A DNA stretch of 64,000 nucleotides from Alopecurus myosuroides (taxonomy: Eukaryota > Streptophyta > Magnoliopsida > Poales > Poaceae), in assembly GCA_028641055.1 (NCBI GenBank), contig CM054063.1, positions 43,443,136 to 43,507,135 of the forward strand. The letters are read 5' to 3'. Below, one piece after another: positions 56,590 through 64,000 of the stretch. Each line of letters opens with the position of its first letter. Position 1 is the first letter of the stretch. The translations under genes were made by a program, and so were the position numbers. The notes beneath the pieces are model-generated. The model searched no databases. It saw only the letters and a program-made list of their open reading frames with translations, and was not told where the DNA came from.

Positions 56590-57132
56590 CTAGTCATACT
56601 CCTGCCTAGACCTATAGTACATGTACTCGTAGTCGTCGTAGTCGCCGCCGTCGTCGTCAATATCGTCTGACGGTGCTCTGCACTCCCTCGGAGGATCACG
56701 ACTCCAGGACTGGGCCTGAGGGTAGCGCAGGCGGGGGATATCGCCGGTCCTGATGTAGTCCATGACGCTCTGTAGAGTCCGGCCGGACCACCATAGCCGA
56801 CGACCGGCCTCGTGAAAGTTCCTGGGAGGCAGGCCGTCCTCCTCATACCTGGCGAGCGCCCTCTCACGCTGATTGATGAAGAAGGCATCCCAAGTATGCT
56901 GGTTATCGGGATGCCAACTGGGATTCCTCCGCTGCTCCGGCGTGAGCTCGTGATAGTAGTGATTCGTGATGGCCGCCCGACGCGCCACACCTTGAGGAAG
57001 AGGAGGGACCGGCACTCCTCCGGTGCTCAGCATCCAACCGGCGGGAATGTTGTAGCCGCACGGGCAGGGGTAGTTCGAGGCGGAAAGTGCCTCCGCCTGG
57101 ATGAATGTTAGAGTGGGTACGGTAGAAGCCAT
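56590..57132 (-). CDS. Uncharacterised 180-residue protein carried by the CACTA arm
   Basis: The ATG at 57132 (MASTVPTLTFIQAEALSASN) is preceded by a TATA box (57186-57195, minus strand). The protein has PCPCGYNIPAGWMLSTGGVP, a middle part with NHYYHELTPEQRRNPSW and AFFINQRERALARYEED, then RRLWWSGRTLQSVMDYIRTG, and a very acidic, Tyr-rich tail (DDIDDDGGDYDDYEY). Two CXC-like cysteines are too few for a finger. I know no function. Its position between subterminal hairpins suggests a captured gene or an accessory CACTA gene. The frame is intact. Confidence 0.55.
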   Translation of the reverse strand: MASTVPTLTFIQAEALSASNYPCPCGYNIPAGWMLSTGGVPVPPLPQGVARRAAITNHYYHELTPEQRRNPSWHPDNQHTWDAFFINQRERALARYEEDGLPPRNFHEAGRRLWWSGRTLQSVMDYIRTGDIPRLRYPQAQSWSRDPPRECRAPSDDIDDDGGDYDDYEYMYYRSRQEYD

Positions 57133-57185
57133 GAGAGAGTGGTGAGTTTGTATGTGTTTATGCCAATGGTGTGGCAATGCATACA

Positions 57186-57195
57186 TATATATAGC
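57186..57195 (-). promoter_or_regulatory. TATA box of the 180-residue protein gene
   Basis: The minus strand reads CGCTATATATATG, about 55 bp upstream of the ATG at 57132. A subterminal hairpin starts 16 bp further upstream (57211). Confidence 0.5.
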
Positions 57196-57204
57196 GAGAA
57201 GAAA

Positions 57205-57340
57205 ACATCCCTTTAGTCCCGGTTGGGGACACCAACCGGGACTAAATGGGTTACGGTTTCATTGGGAAACGGATCATCCCTTTAGTCCCGGTTGGGGACA
57301 CCAACCGGGACTAAATGGGTTAGGGTTTCGTTTGGACCTA
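57205..57340. repeat. Two tandem CACTA hairpin units, 69-bp period
   Basis: Hairpins at 57211-57249 and 57280-57318 (CCTTTAGTCCCGGTTGGGG, A, then the complementary arm ending in ACTAAATGG) lie in a duplicated segment that includes GGGTTA-GGTTTC. They lie between the leftward gene (TATA 57186) and the rightward AP2 gene. Confidence 0.9.
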
Positions 57341-57531
57341 TCAGATAGAATCACAGGGATCGTGTGTTTCTTTAAAGCACTTGTGAGTCGTTGGATCCGG
57401 GGTGTGTTTCTTTCGATCTGTTGTGAGCCGTTCGAGGTGTGTTTTTTTCGAGCTGTTGTGAGCCGTTGGATGAGGTGGTTTCTTAACCGTTGGATCAAAA
57501 CCCTAGCACAACACTTTGTGAGCCAGAGGAC

Positions 57532-57541
57532 CCTATATATA
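57532..57541 (+). promoter_or_regulatory. TATA box upstream of the AP2 gene
   Basis: CCCTATATATAGCCC on the plus strand, 300 bp before the ATG at 57842. The pyrimidine- and CA-rich sequence downstream is leader-like. Confidence 0.45.
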
Positions 57542-57841
57542 GCCCACCTTCATACACCGGTCAGTTCATCGAGCAAATACAAAACATCCGGATTCGCCAT
57601 CATATGTCCTGCCGTGCATTTGGTATGCATATTGCACCCAGTAGCCACGGTGGGGCTGTATGATGGTGATACCGATTGTTTTGTTCTACACCCCCCCCCC
57701 TTTAACACATCCATCCATGCTTGGGTTGTGTTATGGTGGCGCGTGGCACGGGAGTTGTGACGCGTGGCCTGGAGGGCGTGGTATAAACTGTCGCGCCTCG
57801 AGCGCGTCTTCTCCATCCCTCTGCACCGTCGCGCTTCCACC

Positions 57842-58402
57842 ATGCCTCCGAGGAGGAACAGCACCACTGGCTTCCGCGGCATCCGAGCACGGCAGAACGG
57901 AATGTTCAACGCAGATATCCGCTGGGGGGACGACCGCATCCCCCTCGGCTCCTTTGTGACGGCGGCGGAGGCCACCCGCGCCTGGGACGCGGCGGCCTGG
58001 CGCCTCAACCGCCCGCGTTTGCTGATGAACTTCAACAACTGCCACACCGTCTGGGAAGCGGAGGCCAGGGCGCCGAAGCCGCAGATCATCACTGCCGCCG
58101 ACCACCTCCACCTCCGCCACCGCGCGTTTCAGGGCCTAGTCGACGCCAGGGAAGACCGCGTCGTCCGCGAGTATTACCGGAACAACCCGGGGGAGGAGAG
58201 CGCCGACGAGGAGCTCTGGCATACCCGCGCGGCTCAGCGGGCGGAGCGCCGCCTCGACCGCCACCTCGCGTTAGATGCCGCTCGGGAGGCGAGGACGAAG
58301 GCGCTGCAAGAGCTTCGTCGGGCCGACCACGCCGGCGAAGTCTGGGCCTCCGACGATCCGAGGTGGGGGCCTATTGTAACATCCAAGTATGAAAACCCCT
58401 AG
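57842..58402 (+). pseudogene. AP2/ERF-type gene, 3' end replaced by an LTR
   Basis: The ATG at 57842 has good context (CCACCATGC) and starts MPPRRNSTTGFRG. One AP2 domain spans residues about 9-68: TGFRGIRARQNGMFNADIRW, IPLGSFVTAAEATRAWDAAA and NRPRLLMNFNNC, which correspond to the YRG and RAYD elements. A basic, Arg-rich helical C-terminal region follows (RAAQRAERRLDRHLALDAAR). At 58375 the gypsy LTR (TGTAACATCC) begins, and the last eight residues (VTSKYENP) and the stop are LTR sequence. The native C-terminus is therefore lost, although the domain is intact. Known role of the family: DNA-binding transcription factor. Here it is probably a transposon-carried copy. Confidence 0.75.
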
Positions 58403-59009
58403 TTGTTTACTTCTTGTTTTATTTAAAGCAATGCATCATGTCATCATCCCCATATTTATTTCTGTTTGCATTGTTTTCTTAGTAAAGGCCAACTGAGTCA
58501 AACATTGTTTTCACACTTGTCTGTTACTTTCTTTCAAATAAAGATTTGCAAACCCAAAAACATAACCATTTTTGAATTCATGTTGATACCAAATCAAACT
58601 ATTTTCAACATTGCCTAATTACCTTAGGGGTACCCTATTTAAAATTTTGGGTTTTGTTAATGATCTTTAATATTAAAAATATCACCTAAATTTGGTTCAA
58701 ATTTCAAAAGCCATCAAACATTTAAAATTTTGAAAATAAAAGTTGCCACATGTTAGTTTTTGACCTAAGGAGTTTCTCCAATTTTTTTCAAAATTTTCCC
58801 ATCTACCAAACCTATTCTTTTTTTTACCAATTCAATTCCAGCAGAAAAAAAAAAAAAAAAAAAAAGGGGGAACGTTAGGAGGAGGAGAAGGCCCAGCCCA
58901 CCAAGGGGCAGCCCGCTCGGTCACCTCCTACCTCCGTACGGAGGGTGACGCCATGGAGGGACAGCGACCTGCCCCTCCTCCTCAACCACCCGATGGGAAT
59001 CCCCTCCCC

Positions 59010-59058
59010 TTTATATCCTCCTCTCCCTCCCGCATCTAAACCCTAACCCTAGACGCTC
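59010..59058 (+). promoter_or_regulatory. LTR promoter with telo-box
   Basis: TTTATATCC (TATA-like, 59010-59018) is followed about 20 bp later by AAACCCTAACCCTAG, which contains the plant telo-box AAACCCTAA often found at the start of transcripts. This is the likely U3/R border of the LTR. Confidence 0.45.
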
Positions 59059-60603
59059 CTCTCCCCCTCCTATCTCCCCCAGCCGCCTCCACCTCGAGGA
59101 AGAGATCCTCCTCTGAACCTGTACCTGGTGCCACGGCCGCCGGCCACCGGCGCACGGCGCCGCCGCCTCCGCCACCCTCCGGCCGCTCCGAGGACGCCCC
59201 TGCGAAGAGGTTGATCCCACCTTTCCATTCCCACTCCTACTCCCTCCTTTCCCTGTTGTTTTGGGCACCAAATTCTTCCATGAAGTTCGCCTTTTTGGCC
59301 TCTGTTCGTCGTCAGTTACCAGCGCTGCTCCTGTTCGTGCTTATGCAGGTTCAGCTAACAGCGTTCGCCAGGCACAAAACCAACCAGCGCCCTAGTCCAA
59401 TCAAACCAACGCAGCAGCCCCTCTGGTCTGAAGCGCGCGCAGCAGACCCGCAGATCTCAGGTTCGATCCCCAGCCCCAACACCCACCTTTTTCTCGTTTT
59501 ATTCAGTACTGAACCGCACCCCACACCTTAACCTGTTCAGAGGTGCAGTCCCACCAACAAAACCGCTTCAGCCTAGTGGTGGTGTTCCTTTGCATCAACC
59601 AGGAGGTGGAGGGATCAAGTCCCCTCTCTCCCAAAATAAAACAAGTTTTATTTTTGCAATGTTTTGGTACTGAACTATCCAGCAAATCACACCTAGGCCC
59701 CTGGCCCTTTTTTCTAGCCCCTGGAAAATTTATTTCTAAGTCCCTAGATCCATAAAAATGGCAGATTTGCCCTATATTTTGTAAATTGCATAACTAAATC
59801 ATCCTAAATCCAAATCCAACATTTTTGATATGTTTTCAATACCAAATTAAATGTTCTATCCAAATATAAAATTTGTTTACTGTTTTGAATATTTTAAATT
59901 GGTGCAAAATTTGAATTCTTGTCAAATTCCCTTAAATTTGCAAAATTCATAACTTGTTCATAAAAATTCCAAATTTCACAAACCAAATATGTTTTTCAAT
60001 CAACTTTTCATGTACTTTCCAAATATAAATTTTGTTTTCTGGTTTGAATAATTTAAATCGCCTAAACAATTTAAATCTTGTTTAATTCAATTAAAAATTG
60101 TTTAATATTGTTTAATTCATAATTAAATAATCCAAAGTCCAATTTCAAAATGTGAAACATGTAATCCAACTAAAATTTGATAACCTTTTCAAATATCAAC
60201 TTTGTTATTTGTTTTGCACCCTTTAACTTGATGAAAACAATCACTACTTGTTTAATGCCATTAAGTAACAAAATTTCCAAACTTGATTAATGCTTTCTAA
60301 AAATGGTTAACTATCATTCCAATTGCATTTAAATTGTTATCTTCTTGTTATTCATCATGCATGCATCATGCTAAATCACCAACACCTGATGCCTAGTGAT
60401 AGAACAATTAATTCAACTCTAAAGCATGGGCTTCCATATGCAACCTTTGTATATGGAATCCTATTTAAACTTGTGTTTCATATTAAGTAGTTTACTTTGG
60501 TGCATCTATTAAACATGACATGCATCATCCCAATGTTTGTGCACATATGCCATGTATTGATTGCCGTCTTCCTTCGTTGTTGTTTTTGCTTCTTCTCGCT
60601 TAG

Positions 60604-61993
60604 ACGACGACGTTGGTACCGACGAGCCTTACGACACCACTACCCAGGACCTAGCCCAGTACGAGACTGAGCTGCCAGGCAAGTTATCACTCACATGAAT
60701 CATCGAGTTCTCTTCCACACTTGTTGTCGATACTATTCTGTTGTCTACTATTGCTAGCCCTATGTATCGTTGCTATTCTCCGAACCCATCACATGATTCC
60801 CTGAACCAATGATATTGCCTCACCTCCATACCCACAGCCTTTGTTTGTGCCTGTTCTTATCTAGCATGCTTAGGGTTGCTTTTGCTCGAGCCTGTTGTCG
60901 GTTACTTCTTTTATTATCGTGCTATTATTATCTGTTATCGTTCCGGGGGCTCGATGTTAATCAATCAATCCTGTTAATGCTGCTGTTAATAATAATTTGA
61001 TGATAAGGCACCGGCAGGAGGCCCTTTGTGGTTTTGAGGCCTGCTAGTGTCGACCCTAATAGGAAAAGGGTCTTGTCTACTGATCCATGATGAGCGCACT
61101 ACCCGCATGTGGGAAGCGAGTATGGGCGCCCCCCTCAACTTGACTCGATTCGCATCTCGTCCAAATCGCCGTACTAGTTCGGGCTTTCCATTTGCTGCAT
61201 CATATGCAGGTACGAACCCGAGGCCAGGGTGGAACTTTTGTAGTCGGCATTTAGGGCGGCGTGGTCTTCCAGTGCTATGAGGGTCCTCCTTTTCTTCGGG
61301 GGGCTCGATTAGCCGCGCACGCACAGCACGCGGTGCTTTGGGCTTGATGCGAAGAATAGTTGGTTGTGTTGAGTGTCTCGCTTGGTGGGTTTGATTCCCA
61401 TCTGGCGGGATATTCTTACGTGTACGGTTACTATGGTGCACCCCTGCAGGGATAAATCTTCTCGAGAAGCCGTGTTTTCCGCGGTTATGGATTACTTGGT
61501 GAAAGTACTGGCTAACAAGTACTCAGGACAACTTAAACATAATGGTAACCATGTTTCACCCAATGACTAATAACTTGACTAGTAATAGGTTATTCACACA
61601 ATAACTTGTTTCACCTTATTATAACGGTGTGAGTTATCCTCGGATTGCTTCTTCGGATAAGGGGCGAGATCCAGGATGGGTTTGTTTGAAGTTATCTTTC
61701 AGTTGGTTACAATTCCTCGATCTTATCTTTTCTATTAGTCGGACACAAGTAGTTATCTCTGTAGTTGGTTAGAGCAGCCCGCTGCAGCTTTTATAATACC
61801 TATCTCCTTCCGTTGATCCCAAGCATCAAAGCTTGTGTTGACGGGTAACTCCTTGATGAAGTGTGAGTCTTGCTTGCCAGTACTTGGATGTACTGACCCC
61901 GTTGGGGCTGTGGTTTACGCAGAGTACGACTACGGCTACGATGATCACCAGGATGGCTACTTCGTGGAGTTTGACGACGCTGCAGACGAGTAG
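60604..61993 (+). other. Split acidic ORF inside the LTR
   Basis: An exon-like piece at 60604-60678 (DDVGTDEPYDTTTQDLAQYE) follows an acceptor (CTTAG) and ends in a GC-type donor (CCAG/GCAAGT). A second piece at 61923-61993 follows TTTACGCAG and encodes YDYGYDDHQDGYFVEFDD, ending in a stop. The phases match (one base carried over). The upstream coding part was not traced. The peptide is extremely acidic. Whether it is expressed is unknown. Confidence 0.4.
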
Positions 61994-62471
61994 TTGGCTG
62001 GACCCCGGGCAGGATCCAGGACCTACGTGGATGGGCTTCGTTTTCTTTATTTTCTCCGGCTTCTTAAGCCATGGATTTGTCTGTACTCAGACCCATTTGA
62101 TTGCTTCCGCTGATGTAATGAATGACATGTTGGGACATGTGTCCTCTGGATGAGTGTTTTGCTATCTCTGCCTTAGTGAAGGCTATTTGCAAACTTATTT
62201 CATTCTTTTGTGTCTTAGAGACAGTTTGTGCTATCATTTCGTTCAAAGCTGTTGACGTACAGTGCGTGCTTGAATATGAAGTACGTCGACAGTAGTGCCT
62301 TAGGTTCCTAGCGGATAGTTTACTTCGACGGTGGAAGCAGGGCTTGTGTTGTCGCGCATAAGCGCAGGCCTACCAGGAAGCTGGGACGTGGGAGCAGGTA
62401 TGCCCCATAATCCAAGCACCTGACTTCCAGTTCGTGCGATGAGTATCCTCTAGAAACCGGGGTGCGACAAA

Positions 62472-62483
62472 TGGTATCAGAGC
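62472..62483 (+). other. Primer-binding site (initiator Met tRNA type)
   Basis: TGGTATCAGAGC, two bases after the LTR end, is complementary to the 3' end of plant initiator methionine tRNA. Confidence 0.9.
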
Positions 62484-63046
62484 CTGTCTGCCTGTAGGAT
62501 CCCTTTTTACTGGTCGCAGTTGAGTCTAGAAACTATTTTGTAGCTATATAGGAAAAATGAAACGTGAGAGTAGGAATTCTGCCATTTTTCTTCTTTCCCC
62601 ACCCACCCACCCTTTTCTGGTAAGGAAGTGCAACGTTGTTTTCTGTTCTCACCTAAACTTTCAAGTTAGGATTTCACGAGTTTTGGGTTCTCCTTAGTAC
62701 CTCAGGGTTTTGGTCCCGTTTTCCCGGTGTTGCTTCAATATCATGCTTTCTCTCAAGAACCTATCGTCCATTGAATCTTGTTGTGGTTTTCCACTTCAAC
62801 TCTTCTACCGGCGTCTACTCACAAGGTGTACTCCCATGCTCATCACTGAGTACCGATGTATCCGTTACTAGCTGTGTCTAGTTTATCCTTTCGTTTTCGA
62901 ACCATGTATTGGTCTGTTGGATATTCTGATGTATTTGAACTCATGATGTACCTGTTGGTTATCTATTCATGCGTCGGAATAATCTCTCTTTCGGTTGCTG
63001 AGTTTATTCCTTCCTATTGTTGTGCTAAAATGCATTTCTGTTCAGG
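62484..63046 (+). other. Gypsy leader between PBS and gag
   Basis: About 560 bp of untranslated leader, pyrimidine-rich, without a long frame. Confidence 0.6.
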
Positions 63047-64000
63047 ATGCCTCCAACAAGGAACACGCCTGAGCCACCGCCGATCGCTGAGCTCTTGACT
63101 CAGATGACTCAGGTCATGGCTCAGATGGTCCAGGTTCAGAACAACCAGAACAACCACCACCAGACTGCTCCAAGGGTCACCATCAAGGACTTCCTCAGTG
63201 TGGGTCCCAAGGCTTTCGTGGCAACACGCGAGCCGCTGGATGCTGATGACTGGATCCGTGACGTAGCAAGAGCCCTGGAGATTGCTCATGTTGCGGAAGA
63301 GGACAAGGTCAACTATGCTGCTTACCTACTGAAGGGTCAGGCAGCCTCGTGGTGGGAGAACTACCAGGCTATGAGAGCTGGCTATCCTATCACTTGGGGT
63401 TGCTTCAAGGATGCCTTCCTGAAGTACCACATCCCCGATGGTCTCATGGAGAGGATGCGTGAAGAGTTTTGCTCGCTGAAGCAGGGCAAGCTCGACGTCA
63501 TCGGCTACCAGAACGAGTTCAATCGCCTCGCTCGGTATGCTGGAGACGAGGTGTCTACTGAGACCAAGAAGATGGCAAGGTTCCGCCGAGGTTTTAACCC
63601 GGAACTGAAGTACGCTCTCACAAACATCAAGTGCAAGGACTTCGTCGAGCTCGTGAACACCGCGCTCAATGAGGAGAATGGGCGCAAGGCGTTCGAAGAG
63701 TCGCGCAAGCACTCGCGTGAGGGTGGTTCCTCCTCCAACATGACCACCCCTCCGCAGAAGCGCCGCATCTGGGTGCCAAACAGTGCTGTCACTAGGGCCC
63801 CAAATGCCCAAGCTTCTCCAGGCTTTGGTCCCCGCCCACCCAACCCAGCTCAGATGCATGGGCAGAGGTTTGCAATGGCGCAACCAAGGCCAGATCCTCC
63901 TCGTGTCGTCACATGCTTCAAGTGCAAGGAGACTGGGCACTACGCAGATAAGTGCACTCAGAGGATGCTGCCTCATCCACCACCTCGCCCCAACACCAAC
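63047..64000 (+). CDS. gag of the gypsy element, open to the window edge
   Basis: The ATG at 63047 (TTCAGGATGCC) opens a frame without stops to the end of the window. It starts MPPTRNTPEPPPIAELLTQM. A Gln/Asn-rich part (MVQVQNNQNNHHQ) precedes the retrotransposon gag domain, about residues 60-190: DADDWIRDVARALEIAHVAE, LLKGQAASWWENY, FLKYHIPDGLMERMREEF and RFRRGFNPELKYAL. A zinc knuckle CFKCKETGHYADKC lies near residues 290-303. Gag forms the particle and binds the RNA. The frame may continue into pol beyond the window. No damage was seen, so this copy could be young. Confidence 0.9.
   Translation, partial: MPPTRNTPEPPPIAELLTQMTQVMAQMVQVQNNQNNHHQTAPRVTIKDFLSVGPKAFVATREPLDADDWIRDVARALEIAHVAEEDKVNYAAYLLKGQAASWWENYQAMRAGYPITWGCFKDAFLKYHIPDGLMERMREEFCSLKQGKLDVIGYQNEFNRLARYAGDEVSTETKKMARFRRGFNPELKYALTNIKCKDFVELVNTALNEENGRKAFEESRKHSREGGSSSNMTTPPQKRRIWVPNSAVTRAPNAQASPGFGPRPPNPAQMHGQRFAMAQPRPDPPRVVTCFKCKETGHYADKCTQRMLPHPPPRPNTN

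Larger units (their letters stand above)
38349..58374 (-). mobile_element. CACTA (En/Spm) DNA transposon, right end not seen
   Basis: The left terminus is CACTGGTAGAAAATAGGC at 38349, flanked by AAT. Subterminal inverted repeats of the TTTAGTCCCGGTT type lie at 38386-38556 and again at 55977-57318. The gene at 54885-51012 is of the transposase_24/Ulp1 type found in grass CACTA elements. No TNP2-type transposase was found, so this copy is probably non-autonomous. Several other elements are nested inside. The matching right TIR does not occur before 58374, where a gypsy element interrupts, so I infer that the right end lies beyond the window. Extent is an inference; the left end and subterminal repeats are directly seen. 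Confidence 0.75.
58375..62469 (+). repeat. 5' LTR, about 4.1 kb
   Basis: It starts TGTAACATCC and ends GGGTGCGACA. It contains an AT-rich left part, a (A)22-type run (58845-58866), a promoter-like block near 59010, another long AT-rich stretch (59750-60590) and a 3' third with exon-like pieces. The end is fixed by the PBS two bases later. The start is inferred from the TG motif, the break in AP2 coding sequence and family habit. Confidence 0.8.
58375..64000 (+). mobile_element. Ty3/gypsy retrotransposon, 5' part
   Basis: A 4.1-kb 5' LTR, a PBS and the first 950 bp of gag are present; the rest lies beyond the window. The PBS type, the very long LTR and the gag (zinc knuckle CFKCKETGHYADKC) suggest a chromovirus of the Tekay/Del sort, but pol is not visible, so the lineage is inference. 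It inserted into the AP2 gene; the five bases before it are CCTAT. Confidence 0.85.

Noticed and set aside
59037..59058. AAACCCTAACCCTAG as telomeric repeat
   Set aside because: Only about two degenerate units occur, at a promoter-like position; this fits a telo-box and not an interstitial telomere.
59460..59625. Functional tRNA genes in the gypsy LTR
   Set aside because: Box-like motifs are present but a full cloverleaf with paired acceptor stem could not be built, so they are only reported as tRNA-like.

Overview
This is nuclear DNA from a grass, most likely a large-genome pooid and possibly Triticeae. The evidence is the dense nesting of LTR retrotransposons, a CACTA element whose ends carry inverted repeats of the 'TTTAGTCCCGGTT' type, Stowaway MITEs and Helitron-type ends. 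Two further genes look like TE-captured grass genes: a divergent AP2 gene starting MPPRR and a small B3 gene. I found no housekeeping gene, no rRNA gene, no convincing tRNA gene and no CRISPR. Species assignment is inference from repeat types only.

Layout, left to right. 1-2387 is the 3' part of a Ty3/gypsy element of the Tat type, with an antisense extra gene (Transposase_28-like) and an 877-bp 3' LTR. 2388-4337 is AT-rich, with three Helitron-type termini and half of a Stowaway MITE. 4338-10615 holds a TATA-led GC-rich leader with about 200-bp tandem repeats. On the opposite strand it holds a decayed 12-exon gene with two tandem Ulp1/C48-like domains. 10616-23581 is a complete, decayed Tat-type gypsy element: two LTRs about 96% identical, PBS, broken gag-pol, and a long antisense multi-exon gene with its own TATA box. 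23582-24917 is unassigned. 24918-31532 is a nearly full-length L1-type LINE (minus strand) between two 476-bp direct repeats that differ at one base, which is an exceptionally long target-site duplication. 31887-37929 is a Ty1/copia element (minus strand) whose gag starts inside the LTR. A Stowaway MITE follows at 37969-38175.

From 38349 to 58374 lies most of a CACTA element. Its left TIR is at 38349, its transposase_24/Ulp1-type gene runs leftward from about 55.9 to 51.0 kb, and its right arm carries hairpin subterminal repeats and two small captured-looking genes. Nested in it are a 4.9-kb element with hairpin TIRs that carries the B3 gene, a small TIR element, a 2.4-kb Mutator-like element, a roughly 146-bp-period minisatellite and an 849-bp hAT element with a perfect 8-bp TSD. 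The CACTA right end is not seen. A gypsy retrotransposon with a 4.1-kb LTR (58375-62469), an initiator-Met-type PBS and an open gag that runs off the window interrupts the AP2 gene and supplies its last codons and stop.

The genes do not form a pathway. The layout is a record of insertions: MITE, Helitron, LINE, copia and gypsy copies landing in or beside a large CACTA element that has accumulated other coding sequences. Most TE proteins are broken by stops or frameshifts. The parts that read as intact are the two-exon B3 gene, the 180-residue gene at 56590-57132, the gag at the right edge, and all of LINE ORF2 except one shift in a run of seven G.
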